Source: Brevibacillus sp. SYP-B805 (lineage in GTDB: Bacteria > Bacillota > Bacilli > Brevibacillales > Brevibacillaceae). From it: a DNA stretch of 64,000 bases. The stretch covers positions 1 to 64,000 of the forward strand of contig NZ_JAALGD010000004.1 of the NCBI RefSeq assembly GCF_011059135.1, in the 5' to 3' direction. The translations under genes and the position numbers were made by a program. The number at the start of each line of letters is the position of its first letter. Position 1 is the stretch's first letter. This document shows positions 8,764-17,124 of this stretch, one piece after another. The notes under the pieces are model-generated. The model was not told where the DNA came from, did no database searches, and was given only the letters and a program-made list of their open reading frames with translations.

Positions 8764-8774
8764 TACATACAGAT

Positions 8775-8834
8775 TGTATGGTGGAGCATAGCGGGTTCGA
8801 ACCGCTGACCTCTACACTGCCAGTGTAGCGCTCT
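8775..8834. repeat. Direct repeat overlapping the intact tRNA-Ala (proximal att-like site)
   Basis: Identical over 60 bp to 206-265. It includes the tRNA 3' half, the anticodon arm and four bases beyond CCA. The whole tRNA is preserved here, as expected if integration regenerated the gene on this side. Confidence 0.85.
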
Positions 8835-8854
8835 CCCAGCTGAGCTAATGCCCC
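8779..8854 (-). tRNA. tRNA-Ala (anticodon GGC)
   Basis: The minus strand folds as a complete 76-nt cloverleaf. The acceptor GGGGCAT pairs with ATGCTCC and contains the G3:U70 pair that marks tRNA-Ala. The D arm has GCTCAGCTGGGAGAGC. The anticodon stem CTACA/TGTAG encloses loop CTGGCAG with anticodon GGC. The T arm contains GTTCGAA, with discriminator A and encoded CCA. The gene reads alanine codons GCC/GCU. Its 3' end is the boundary of the Wadjet island. Confidence 0.95.
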
Positions 8855-8883
8855 GTGTTGTTTTCATCGCGTCGACATGATTG

Positions 8884-8913
8884 ATTCTAACACAGAGTCT
8901 TAACCGAATGCAA
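8884..8913 (-). promoter_or_regulatory. Promoter of tRNA-Ala
   Basis: Minus-strand TTGCAT (8913-8908), an 18-bp spacer and TAGAAT (8889-8884) lie about 30 bp before the tRNA 5' end. Confidence 0.6.
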
Positions 8914-9049
8914 GAGTAATTTTTTTAAAAAGCGATCCTTTTTCAACCGAAACGAAAATCTCCTTCCGAGCGTATATCCAGATAGCAATCTCTGTTATGC
9001 TGGTAGCAGATTCTTTCCGTCTTGCTCGCGTGCGCATGGAGGAGGTTTG

Positions 9050-9643
9050 ATGAATCGAGTGGTAAGATTTGCAGCATTGCTGGTCCTGCTGTTTGCCTTC
9101 TGGTTCGGGTATGTCCTGTACAAAATCGACGCGGTGGAACGGATGGCGGAGCCGAAGAAAGCGGATGTCGCCATTGTTCTCGGCGCGTCCGTCTGGGGTG
9201 ACCAGCCCAGTCCGGGACTGCGGGAACGGCTCGACCTGGCACTCAGCCTCTATCAAGAGGGCTACGTTCCGTTTCTGCTGGTCTCCGGCGGGTTGGGGGA
9301 AGGAAAGAAAGTGGAAGAAGCGGTCGTCATGAAAAATTACCTCATGGAAAAGGGCGTGCCGGAAGACAGCATCATCGTGGAAAACAAGGCGCGTTCCACC
9401 TATGAAAATCTGGCGTTCAGCCAAAAGCTGATGGAAGACTACGGCTTCAAAACCGCGCTGGTCGTCAGCCACGGCTACCACCTGGCACGGGCGGTCGACA
9501 TGGCGAAGGAGCTGGGGATGGACGTGCATCCGGTGGGGGCAAAGTCGAATGTGCTCTACACCCCGTATTATAAAGCCCGCGAAGTGTTTGCCTATACCAA
9601 ATGGATCCTCTCTGAATACCTTCCCATGGAAAAACCGGAGTGA
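9050..9643 (+). CDS. YdcF family membrane protein (DUF218)
   Basis: This protein of about 197 residues has one N-terminal membrane helix (LLVLLFAFWFGYVLY) followed by a DUF218 fold: ADVAIVLGASVWG, then SGGLGEGKKVEEA, then VVSHGYHLARAV. Relatives include E. coli SanA/YdcF, thought to act at the envelope; their biochemistry is poorly defined. ATG 9050 is preferred over TTG 9047 because GGAGG at 9041-9045 is then correctly spaced. It converges with dnaI, leaving only 8 bases between the stops. Confidence 0.8.
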   Translation: MNRVVRFAALLVLLFAFWFGYVLYKIDAVERMAEPKKADVAIVLGASVWGDQPSPGLRERLDLALSLYQEGYVPFLLVSGGLGEGKKVEEAVVMKNYLMEKGVPEDSIIVENKARSTYENLAFSQKLMEDYGFKTALVVSHGYHLARAVDMAKELGMDVHPVGAKSNVLYTPYYKAREVFAYTKWILSEYLPMEKPE

Positions 9644-9651
9644 TGCAAGGG

Positions 9652-10590
9652 TTACCCCTTCATCCTCCGGTTGTCGCTTTTGATCAGGAACACATCGACA
9701 TAATGCCGGATGCGTTCCATGATGCGGCGGGCCTTGGTAACTTCTATCCGGTTACCGTTGCTGATCGACAAGTGCTCCTCCAGCTCCTCCAGCGAATAGT
9801 TGGAGGTGTAGAGGGTCGGCAGGCGGTTGTTCACGCGGTGATGCAGGATCACGCCCAGCACCTCGTCGCGGATCCATGGGGTCAGGCTCTCCGCTCCGAT
9901 GTCGTCGAGGATCAATACCGGCACTTCCATCAGCAGCTCCAGCTTGGTGGAATACGAATGATCCGCGATCGACTCCTTGATCTCCCGCACAAAGTCGGGC
10001 ACATAAACCATCAGGGAGGCGACGCCGCGCTGGGAGAGCTCACGGGCGATGGCCCCCATGATATAGCTCTTGCCGACGCCAAAGGGGCCGTGGAGATAGA
10101 TGCCTTTGACCCGCTCTCCGCCGTTTGCCTCCTGGCAAAACTGGATCGCCCTTGTCACCGCAGCCCGGTTGGACGGGTCGATCTCCAAGGTTTCGAAGCT
10201 GGCGGAGAGCGTTTCCTCCGACACATAGTAGCTGCGCATCAGGCGGCGGGTCCGCAGTTCCTCTTCATACGCCTGCTGCTTCTCACAGGGGGCGATCGCG
10301 CTGACGATATGGCCGTTCTGCACATCCAGCTGGCTGTAATGTCCTTTCACCAGGTTGGGACATTTCTCCAGCCCCGGACAGTTGTCGCACCAGTACTGTT
10401 CCTTCACCGCTTCATAAACCGTGCTGAGGGAGCGCAGGTAATCCTCCCGGGTCAGCTGGGGATGCTCCTGTTGAAATGCCCGCAAATAGGCGGAAGAACG
10501 CAGCATTTTGTCCAGCTGCTGCTCGGGGGTTAGCAGCGTTCGCGGCGCGCGTTTGGCCAGTTCCTCCATGAACTGTTTGATCTGTTCCAT
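9652..10590 (-). CDS. dnaI: Primosomal protein DnaI, helicase loader
   Basis: This 312-residue AAA+ ATPase loads the replicative helicase at oriC and at restarting forks. The N-terminal part has a cysteine-rich zinc-binding region (CDNCPGLEKC) that contacts helicase. The C-terminal ATPase has Walker A GPFGVGKSY, Walker B VLILDDIGAE and a sensor/arginine-finger region. It follows dnaB directly (stop at 10591, ATG at 10590), as in Bacillus. Length matches the family. Confidence 0.93.
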   Translation of the reverse strand: MEQIKQFMEELAKRAPRTLLTPEQQLDKMLRSSAYLRAFQQEHPQLTREDYLRSLSTVYEAVKEQYWCDNCPGLEKCPNLVKGHYSQLDVQNGHIVSAIAPCEKQQAYEEELRTRRLMRSYYVSEETLSASFETLEIDPSNRAAVTRAIQFCQEANGGERVKGIYLHGPFGVGKSYIMGAIARELSQRGVASLMVYVPDFVREIKESIADHSYSTKLELLMEVPVLILDDIGAESLTPWIRDEVLGVILHHRVNNRLPTLYTSNYSLEELEEHLSISNGNRIEVTKARRIMERIRHYVDVFLIKSDNRRMKG

Positions 10591-12066
10591 CTACGCTCTC
10601 CCTCCTTTCTGACGTTGGCGCAGGGATTCCAGGAGCGCCTTCAGTTCCGGATCGTCCAGGACGGTCCGGGTCTGGGAGCGCGTCTCCTTCGTCTGCGCCG
10701 AAGCGGCAGGCTGCGCCCTCTCCTGTTCCTGCTCCCGCTCCAGCTGCCATTGGACGGATTCGGGCAGCTTGTCTTTCAACACCGTACGCCCGTTCCTGCG
10801 CAGCGGCGCTTCCGCCTCTTTCTTCGTCTTGCGGACTTTTTCCAGACCCTGCGCGCGCTCCAGGATCTGCCGCACGGCTTCGTCGACGGTGGTGATCCGC
10901 TTCGCTTTCCACGTGTCCCGGATAGTCTCCAGATACGATTTGGGCAGCTCCATGTTCTGGCTCTGCAGGGTATGCAGAAGCAGCGCATTCACCACTTCCG
11001 TCGCCAAACCATCGCCAAACACAAGGCTTTCCGCCCGGTCCACGAACGGTTTGCTCAATTTCCCGCCCACAATACGCTCCAGCAGGGAAAGCGGCGAGAT
11101 GCCCCGGCAGATCCGCCGGAACGCCTCGCTGCCGACTTCCGGCAGCCTGCCCGGCGCCAGTTCGTCGTCCGGGGAAGCAGCCGCCACATCCCGGACGAGC
11201 GCCTCTTCGACATATTTCTGGACGAGGCGTTTGCGCAGCACCTCCCGATCGAGGGAGCCGTCGGAACGGAACAGGGTCCAATCGGAAAGCTCCCTGCCCA
11301 AGCTCCAGCTGTCGATCTGGTAGAAGTGGATCAGCTTGTAGAAAAATTCGATATTCTCCCCGGTCAGCACCTTGTCCGCCTTGATGTCGGGCGGCAGGCT
11401 GAAGCGCAGCTCCGCCAGGTTCAGCCGCTGATTGGGCACGGCCTGATAGGCGGCCTGCATCGGCGCCGGCGGATAGCGTTCTTCCATCTCCGCGAGAAAC
11501 TGTTCCCGCTCCGAGCCCTGCGGCACTTCCAGTTCGGAAGCCTTGAGGGTCGGAAACACCTCGTGAAAGCCTTTGGTCACATTCTCCGCGCTGTCGTACT
11601 CCCGCTGCACTTCCGCCGCCAGCACGTCCGCATACCTGCGGCGCAGCTGCTGAAACCGGAAGTTCTCCACCCGGTTGAGCAGCATCAGCGACAAGACGTA
11701 ATCCCGGAAAAATTCCGCCGGGGTCAGCGGGGGCTTCACCACGTATTCATAGAGATAGTCCCCCTGCCTGTTCTCGCGCCGGAACACTTCCAGCAGCCCC
11801 AAAGCTTCCAGGCGTTCGCGGGCCGCCAGCAGCCGGTCAAGGGGCAAGGAGGTCATGAGCATGAGGCTGCGGTGGGTGCTCTCGCTGGCAGCCCCGCTGA
11901 TCTCCTGCACTTCATGGACAAGAAGCTGGTAGAGCGCAAACGATTCCATCCCGATGATCGGGAGATAGAGATGGGAGACGATCCCCATCTCGCTGACGCT
12001 CAATGGGCGAACCAGCCGCACCACAAAGCGGTCTTTGGGGGTAAGCTCATTCCAAACCAGACGCAT
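10591..12066 (-). CDS. dnaB: Replication initiation and membrane attachment protein DnaB
   Basis: This 491-residue Firmicutes DnaB acts with DnaD and DnaI to place the helicase. It begins MRLVWNELTPKDRF, with a winged-helix N-terminal half, a middle DnaB/DnaD-like helical domain and a C-terminal DnaB_2 domain around WKAKRITTVDEAVRQI. The charged tail is variable. It is the gene between nrdR and dnaI in Bacillus. Here an unrelated lipoprotein gene separates it from nrdR, and a terminator lies between them, so dnaB-dnaI probably uses its own promoter in 12067-12140. Confidence 0.9.
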   Translation of the reverse strand: MRLVWNELTPKDRFVVRLVRPLSVSEMGIVSHLYLPIIGMESFALYQLLVHEVQEISGAASESTHRSLMLMTSLPLDRLLAARERLEALGLLEVFRRENRQGDYLYEYVVKPPLTPAEFFRDYVLSLMLLNRVENFRFQQLRRRYADVLAAEVQREYDSAENVTKGFHEVFPTLKASELEVPQGSEREQFLAEMEERYPPAPMQAAYQAVPNQRLNLAELRFSLPPDIKADKVLTGENIEFFYKLIHFYQIDSWSLGRELSDWTLFRSDGSLDREVLRKRLVQKYVEEALVRDVAAASPDDELAPGRLPEVGSEAFRRICRGISPLSLLERIVGGKLSKPFVDRAESLVFGDGLATEVVNALLLHTLQSQNMELPKSYLETIRDTWKAKRITTVDEAVRQILERAQGLEKVRKTKKEAEAPLRRNGRTVLKDKLPESVQWQLEREQEQERAQPAASAQTKETRSQTRTVLDDPELKALLESLRQRQKGGRA

Positions 12067-12140
12067 GGGACCGAATCCTTCCTGTCGAATCTAGTCTATC
12101 TATTATACCATGTCTCGCCCCTGTGCACGCAGGGAAGCAA

Positions 12141-12171
12141 AACCGCCGACTGTGAAGGTCGACGGTTTCGG
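12141..12171 (-). terminator. Terminator after the peptide-binding lipoprotein gene
   Basis: On the minus strand AACCGTCGAC pairs with GTCGGCGGTT, followed by TTTGCTTC. It lies 16 bp after the stop at 12187. Confidence 0.7.
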
Positions 12172-12186
12172 GATGTCGGGCGGCGG

Positions 12187-13878
12187 TTATTCCACCCACC
12201 AGGTATGAATCTCCGCAAACGGTTGGGTTTCAAGCTGCTGCGGGACGCCGTGCAGGCGGTTGGACACGAGATAGCGGTTGGGAAGCGCCAGCAGCGGGAA
12301 GATAGGCAGGTCGGCAGCAAAGCGCTGCTGCCACGCTGCAAACACCTTCTTCCGCTCTTCCGCAGGCAGCAGCAGCTGGCCTCTCTCCAGCAGTTGGTCG
12401 GCCTGCCGGTTCTGGTAGCGGGATGCGTTCAGGCCGAGTTCGCCCACCTTTTCGCGGGAGTGATACAGCTGCATCAGCTCGGTGGGATCGTCCGGATATT
12501 TCCAGGCGTAGAGATAGAGATCCAGCTTGCTTCCCCCGAAAACAGCGGCGGCAAACTCTTCCGCAGGGAGCGCTTTCTTCTCGATGCGCACGGGAAGGCT
12601 GCTCCAGGACTTGAGCAGGCTGTCTACCAACCGGTCGCGTACGGGATTGCCCCCCGGATAAGTCAGCGTCAAGACCAGCGGCTTCTCCCGGGTATATCCT
12701 TTCCGGGCCAACGCGCCGGCGGCCGCTTCCGGTTGATACGCCGGCATCTCGCCGGGCGCATATGCAAACGAGCCGGGAGCCAGCGGGCCCTTGGCGACAG
12801 CAGCCAGCCCCCAAAAACTTTCCTCGGTGATTGCCCGGGGCGACACCGCCTGTGCCAGCGCGCGCCGGATCGCAACATCCTGCAGGGCCGGGCTCTGCGT
12901 GTTAAAACCGAGGAAATGGTAACCGTTTGCAGGCCCGGTCGCGATCCAGGCTTCACCGCCAACCACCGTTAGTTGGTGGGCCATCTCCGGTGAGATCCAG
13001 CTGAAGTGAATGCGTCCGGCTTTGACCTCGTCGGCCAGCCGGGACGGGGGAACCGGGACGACCCGGACCGCGTCCAGGTGCGGTTTGCCTTCATCGTAAT
13101 GGCTGTTGGCCGCAAACTGCCAGGCTCCTTCTGCAAGCGCCTTCACTTGAAAAGGACCGGCGCCTACCATCCTGCCGCTGCGGGAGAGCGCATCCAGCTC
13201 GCCGATCGGCCTGCCCGCAAGCTGGTGCTTCGGCAAAAGGGGAGCCGTCAAGCTCTGCAGGAACGTCACATCATCCCGGACGAGCGCAAAGCGGACGGTT
13301 CCCTTTTTCGGGTCGGCCGTGATGCCGGCGATGTGGGGCGCCTTGCCCGCACGGAAAGGCGAGACTCCGTCCAGCAGATGGGACCACTTGCGCCATACCC
13401 CGTAATAGTGGGGGTTGGCGTATATCTCATAGGTAAAGACAACATCGTCGACCGTAACCGGTTGGCCGTCCGACCAGGCGGCTCCCCTGCGCAGCGTCAC
13501 GACGACGGCCGGCTTGCCTTGCGTCCGGTCGATCGTATAGCCGGAAGCCAGCGCCGGGACGAGGCTGCGGTCCGGTCCGTGGGTAAACAATCCCCGGTAG
13601 GCAAGGGATTCAAAATCTGTCAATGCCGTCTCCTGCTTGGAAACTCCAAACGGATCAAAGGAGGGCAGTTTGCCCAGAGCCGCTGCAACCAGTTCCCCGC
13701 CTTCACGCGGTGCGGAAGCTGGTGCAGCCGGAGAACCCGTTGGAAGAGGCGTTTGGGGAGGAGGCGACTGAGCAGGTGACGTTTGGAGAGACGGCAGCTG
13801 TCCAGGGGTACATCCTGTCATCAACGAAGCCGCCAGCAACAGCAGAAGCACCCGTTTGGACAGCGCGCTTGTTACCAT
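12187..13878 (-). CDS. Peptide-type ABC transporter substrate-binding lipoprotein (SBP_bac_5)
   Basis: This protein of about 563 residues has a signal peptide ending in the lipobox LMTGC, a Pro/Thr/Ser-rich linker and then a family-5 solute-binding domain (RRGAAWSDGQPVTVDDVVFT is diagnostic). Such lipoproteins deliver oligopeptides or nickel to Opp/Dpp-type permeases. ATG 13878 is chosen because AGGAGG is about 10 nt upstream; the earlier TTG at 13887 has no room for a ribosome-binding site. No permease or ATPase gene is adjacent, so it is an orphan binding protein that interrupts the usual nrdR-dnaB order. Ligand unknown. Confidence 0.85.
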   Translation of the reverse strand: MVTSALSKRVLLLLLAASLMTGCTPGQLPSLQTSPAQSPPPQTPLPTGSPAAPASAPREGGELVAAALGKLPSFDPFGVSKQETALTDFESLAYRGLFTHGPDRSLVPALASGYTIDRTQGKPAVVVTLRRGAAWSDGQPVTVDDVVFTYEIYANPHYYGVWRKWSHLLDGVSPFRAGKAPHIAGITADPKKGTVRFALVRDDVTFLQSLTAPLLPKHQLAGRPIGELDALSRSGRMVGAGPFQVKALAEGAWQFAANSHYDEGKPHLDAVRVVPVPPSRLADEVKAGRIHFSWISPEMAHQLTVVGGEAWIATGPANGYHFLGFNTQSPALQDVAIRRALAQAVSPRAITEESFWGLAAVAKGPLAPGSFAYAPGEMPAYQPEAAAGALARKGYTREKPLVLTLTYPGGNPVRDRLVDSLLKSWSSLPVRIEKKALPAEEFAAAVFGGSKLDLYLYAWKYPDDPTELMQLYHSREKVGELGLNASRYQNRQADQLLERGQLLLPAEERKKVFAAWQQRFAADLPIFPLLALPNRYLVSNRLHGVPQQLETQPFAEIHTWWVE

Positions 13879-13893
13879 GCAGCACAATCCTCC

Positions 13894-14379
13894 TCAGCTG
13901 TCGGTTTGCTTCTGCGGGGAATTGCGGGCATGGGCCAGCAAATCTTGCAGTTCCCGCATGAACACATTGATGTCTTTAAACTGCCGGTAGACGGAGGCGA
14001 AACGTACGTACGCCACTTCATCCACATAGTATAACCGTTCCATCACTTTTTCTCCCACATCTTTGCTGGGGATCTCGGAATGGCCGGTGCTGCGCAGCTC
14101 TTTTTCTATCTCGTTCACGATGTTTTCCAGGGCATCCAGTGATACCGGCCGCTTCTCACAGGCGCGGACCAGCCCGCGCAAAATCTTTTCGCGGCTGAAT
14201 TCTTCCCGTGTGCCATCTTTTTTGATAATTAACAGCGGCGTTTCTTCCACGACTTCAAAGGTGGTAAAGCGGCGCTCGCACCGCTCGCATTCCCTGCGCC
14301 GGCGAATCGATTTGTTATGATTGAACGGGCGTGAATCCAGGACTCTGGTCCCATTGTATTCACAAAAGGGACAGCGCAT
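13894..14379 (-). CDS. nrdR: Transcriptional repressor NrdR
   Basis: This 161-residue ribonucleotide-reductase repressor has an N-terminal zinc ribbon ([17 protein letters not shown], then [12 protein letters not shown]) and an ATP-cone domain ([18 protein letters not shown]). It senses ATP/dATP and binds NrdR boxes at nrd operons. Length and motifs are complete. The gene reads towards dnaB but is now followed by the orphan binding-protein gene, 15 bp away, with which it may be co-transcribed. Confidence 0.95.
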   Translation of the reverse strand: MRCPFCEYNGTRVLDSRPFNHNKSIRRRRECERCERRFTTFEVVEETPLLIIKKDGTREEFSREKILRGLVRACEKRPVSLDALENIVNEIEKELRSTGHSEIPSKDVGEKVMERLYYVDEVAYVRFASVYRQFKDINVFMRELQDLLAHARNSPQKQTDS

Positions 14380-14526
14380 GTTTGATCAACTCCCAATAAA
14401 GTCAATGCTTTTCCTCAGTGTCCCTTATCTGAGCGGGAAAAGTCAAGTTCAAATCATTCTGCCTATTTCTTTCCAAAATAGGGTGATTTAGAATAAGAGG
14501 AAGTAAGGTAGAGGAGGCAATATCCG

Positions 14527-15651
14527 ATGCGTTTGCTCTCAATGAAGCAGGTGCGGCCCGGGATGAAAATTGGACGAACCATCTTTACCGGAGACGGCAA
14601 AGTTCTCCTGGGAAGCGGCATGGTTCTGACTGAACGGCTGATTAGCGGACTCATCAAGGCCGGGATCGATTCGGTCTACATTGACGATCCCCTCACGGCA
14701 GATATCGTAGTCGAGGATCTCGTCCGTCCGGAGACACGGCAGTTGGCCGTCGATACCATTCATCAGATGGCCAGGCAGCTGGCCAATTCCAACAAACTGT
14801 CGCGCCGCGTATCCGTGAAGGAGATGGGATACCACTTTCAACAGGCTTTCCTCTCCATCTTAAACGATCTGATGAGCAATCAGCAAATCATGGTTCATCT
14901 ATCCACGATCTCGACCTACTCCGGCGCCTTGTACCATCATTCCGTCAACGTGGCGGTGCTGGCGACGGCCGTGGGGATGTCGCTCGGCTACAGCAGGCAG
15001 CAGCTGACCGAACTGGGGATTGGAGCGCTTCTTCATGATATCGGCAAAGTGGAGCTGCCGCAGGAGATGCAGCAAAAGACAACCCGCTGGACACCGGAAG
15101 AGATGGAGATTGCCAAACAGCATACCATGCTCGGTTTCAATATCCTGCGAAAGCAGCACAACATCTCGCTGCTGTCCGCGCACGTTGCCCTGCAGCATCA
15201 CGAACGCCTGAACGGCAGCGGCTATCCGCAGGGGCTGAAGGGAAAGCAGATTCATGAATATGCCCAGATCGTGGCGATTTGCGATGTGTATGACTCCCTG
15301 ACTTCCCCCCGTCCGTGGCGCAAACGGTACATGCCGCAGGACGCGCTGGAGTATCTGCTGGGTTCCGGCGGCCATCTCTTTGAGCTGCGCCTGGTTGACG
15401 CCTTCCGCCAGCATATCGCGGTCTTTCCGATCGGCTCCACCGTCGTGCTGAACACGGGCGAGACGGGAGTTGTCTGCAAGGTGGACCCGGAATGCTGCCA
15501 TCGCCCCGTGGTCCGCGTGATGAAAGACGGACGCGGCAACGAGCTGCGCATGCCGTTTGAGATCGATTTGAAGACGCAGCTGAACCAGTTTATTGTCGGA
15601 TTCGAAGATGATGATTTGTTCGTGGTGCAGGAGCAGGTCAAGCAGGCATAA
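14527..15651 (+). CDS. HD-GYP domain phosphodiesterase
   Basis: This 374-residue protein has an N-terminal helical region and an HD-GYP domain with HHSVNVAVLATAVG, LLHDIGKVELP, HHERLNGSGYP and ICDVYDSLTS in order. These are the metal- and substrate-binding motifs of cyclic-di-GMP phosphodiesterases, and all look intact. No membrane segment is evident, so it should be cytosolic. The ATG follows AGGAGG by 9 nt. It stands alone on the plus strand where B. subtilis has speD. Confidence 0.88.
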   Translation: MRLLSMKQVRPGMKIGRTIFTGDGKVLLGSGMVLTERLISGLIKAGIDSVYIDDPLTADIVVEDLVRPETRQLAVDTIHQMARQLANSNKLSRRVSVKEMGYHFQQAFLSILNDLMSNQQIMVHLSTISTYSGALYHHSVNVAVLATAVGMSLGYSRQQLTELGIGALLHDIGKVELPQEMQQKTTRWTPEEMEIAKQHTMLGFNILRKQHNISLLSAHVALQHHERLNGSGYPQGLKGKQIHEYAQIVAICDVYDSLTSPRPWRKRYMPQDALEYLLGSGGHLFELRLVDAFRQHIAVFPIGSTVVLNTGETGVVCKVDPECCHRPVVRVMKDGRGNELRMPFEIDLKTQLNQFIVGFEDDDLFVVQEQVKQA

Positions 15652-15657
15652 AGAACC

Positions 15658-15686
15658 AATCCCCTTCTGGCGGCCAGAAGGGGATT
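15658..15686. terminator. Bidirectional terminator between the HD-GYP gene and gapB
   Basis: AATCCCCTTCTGG and CCAGAAGGGGATT form a perfect 13-bp stem with a CGG loop. It lies between two convergent stop codons. Confidence 0.8.
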
Positions 15687-15692
15687 GTTGTA

Positions 15693-16736
15693 TCAACGGG
15701 CGGCAACGGCAGTTTCCGCCTGTTTTTGTTGTTGATTCATCTCCGATACGTGGCGTACCAGATCGACGACGCGGCAGGAATAGCCCCATTCGTTGTCATA
15801 CCAGGCGATCACCTTCACCTGTTTGTCGCCCATGACCATCGTGGAGAGTCCATCGATGATGGAAGAGTGGTCATTGCCGTTGAAATCACTGGAAACAAGC
15901 GGCTCGGTGCAGAATTCGATGTATCCTTTCATCTTGCCGGCGCTCGCTTCGCGCAGGACACGATTCACCTCTTCCGCCGTCACGGCTTTCTGGACATTCA
16001 CCACCAGGTCAACGACGGAGACGTTCGGTGTCGGAACCCGGAGGGAAAATCCGTTCAGCTTGCCGTTTAATTCCGGCAGCACCTTGCCGACAGCGCGGGC
16101 GGCTCCCGTAGTGGTCGGGATGATCGATTGACCGCATGCGCGGGCGCGGCGCAGATCCTTGTGCGGGTTGTCGATGTTCACCTGGTCGTTGGTGTAGGAG
16201 TGAACCGTGGTCATCAAGCCCTGTTCGATGCCAAACGCTTCATGCAGCACCTTGGCTACCGGCGCCAGGCAGTTGGTGGTGCAGGAAGCATTTGAGATGA
16301 TATGATGCCGCTCGTGATCGTACACATGCTCGTTGACGCCCATCACGATGGTGACGTCTTCCTCCTTGGCCGGAGCGGTGATCACTACTTTTTTCGCGCC
16401 CTTTTTCAAATGCTTGGATGCGCCTTCCCGATCCTTGAATTTGCCGGTCGCTTCCACCACGATTTCCACGCCCAGATCGCCCCAGGGCAGGTTGAGCGGA
16501 TCGCGGTCGGACAGCACGATGGTCGGCTTGCCGTCCACGATGATGCGGTTCCCGTTTACCTCGATGGTATTGTCAATACGACCGTGGATCGTATCATATT
16601 TCAGCAGGTGGGCCAACGTTTCCGGGGGATAGCTTGCGTTGATTGCTACAATGTCGATATTGGGGTCCTGGATCGCCCGGCGGAAAACCATGCGTCCGAT
16701 ACGCCCGAAGCCATTAATGCCGATTTTGATTGTCAT
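15693..16736 (-). CDS. gapB: Glyceraldehyde-3-phosphate dehydrogenase, gluconeogenic GapB type
   Basis: This protein of about 347 residues starts [15 protein letters not shown] at ATG 16736 with AAGGGGA upstream. It has the Rossmann N-terminus, the catalytic SNASCTTN and HSYTNDQ motifs. [18 protein letters not shown] resembles Bacillus GapB, the NADP-preferring enzyme used in gluconeogenesis, more than glycolytic GapA. Its place next to coaE and nrdR is that of gapB in B. subtilis. A site matching the CcpN consensus sits between its -35 and -10, which supports repression by glycolytic carbon. Cofactor preference is inferred. Confidence 0.9.
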   Translation of the reverse strand: MTIKIGINGFGRIGRMVFRRAIQDPNIDIVAINASYPPETLAHLLKYDTIHGRIDNTIEVNGNRIIVDGKPTIVLSDRDPLNLPWGDLGVEIVVEATGKFKDREGASKHLKKGAKKVVITAPAKEEDVTIVMGVNEHVYDHERHHIISNASCTTNCLAPVAKVLHEAFGIEQGLMTTVHSYTNDQVNIDNPHKDLRRARACGQSIIPTTTGAARAVGKVLPELNGKLNGFSLRVPTPNVSVVDLVVNVQKAVTAEEVNRVLREASAGKMKGYIEFCTEPLVSSDFNGNDHSSIIDGLSTMVMGDKQVKVIAWYDNEWGYSCRVVDLVRHVSEMNQQQKQAETAVAAR

Positions 16737-16782
16737 GTTGAGTCCCCTTCCACAATTAAGATACACTTTTTCTGTTACCTCT

Positions 16783-16810
16783 ATTATAATAAGTATGGCA
16801 CAATTATCAA
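16783..16810 (-). promoter_or_regulatory. gapB promoter with CcpN-like operator
   Basis: Minus-strand TTGATA (16810-16805), a 16-bp spacer and TATAAT (16788-16783). In the spacer, TGTGCCATACT (16802-16792) fits every position of the CcpN consensus TRTGHYATAYW as I recall it. CcpN represses gapB and pckA in Bacillus during growth on sugars. Only one site is seen here. Confidence 0.65.
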
Positions 16811-16871
16811 TGTGTTTTACTAAAAAATAAAAATTTGGATCATTTTTGGTGTATCCTTTTGCTGAATGAAT

Positions 16872-16966
16872 CCCGCCGCCTTAAGCGAACACTCCCCGCT
16901 GGGAGATTGCCATGCTTTGCCGAGTAGGCGCCCTTGCTGAGGTAGGCGGGTGCGCCAAAACTCTTC
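16872..16966. repeat. Family 2 dispersed repeat, diverged copy
   Basis: Resembles 38174-38271 and 57569-57697 from CCCGCCG at the left to GTAGGCGGGTGCGCC near the right end, with several mismatches. It lies beyond the gapB promoter, downstream of the minus-strand transglycosylase gene. No coding capacity. Confidence 0.55.
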
Positions 16967-16975
16967 AAATATAGG

Positions 16976-17008
16976 AAAAAGCTGCCGTTTGCTATAAACG
17001 ACAGCTTC
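16976..17008 (-). terminator. Terminator of the coaE-transglycosylase operon
   Basis: On the minus strand AAGCTGTCGTTT pairs with AAACGGCAGCTT (one mismatch) around a short loop, followed by TTTTTCC. It is separated from the transglycosylase stop by the family 1 half-repeat at 17011-17124. Confidence 0.8.
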
Positions 17009-17010
17009 AG

Positions 17011-17124
17011 ATTGATGACAAACTTCTGTTTGGGGCATGGAGTAATGGGGCCAGGCGAACTCCTTTGACGACCGACTCAGCGGCGAAACAAAGACGCGGG
17101 GACTGAAGGGGGCGGGAGTCTTCG
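17011..17124 (-). repeat. Family 1 dispersed repeat, half copy
   Basis: Reverse complement of the right half of the repeats at 30201-30440 and 39917-40158. Shared parts include GGTCGTCAAAGGAG, CCCCGCGTCTT-like sequence and GAAGTTTGTCATCAATCT. It runs up to the transglycosylase stop codon and ends against the terminator at 16976-17008. Confidence 0.7.

Larger units (their letters stand above)
206..8834. mobile_element. tRNA-Ala-bounded genomic island carrying a type I toxin-antitoxin and Wadjet
   Basis: The interval is delimited by the perfect 60-bp repeats at 206-265 and 8775-8834. It contains the holin-like toxin with its antisense RNA and the four jet genes. The DNA looks clearly more AT-rich than the chromosome that follows. 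No integrase, excisionase or replication gene is visible, so it is either a mobilised passenger or an integrative element that has lost its recombinase. The IS256-family end lies just outside the left repeat. Seen: repeats and cargo. Inferred: integration at the tRNA. Confidence 0.65.

Noticed and set aside
10615-12972. 785-codon plus-strand open frame opposite dnaB and the lipoprotein gene
   Set aside because: No ribosome-binding site or family features; antisense open frames are common opposite GC-rich genes, and the minus-strand genes are well supported.
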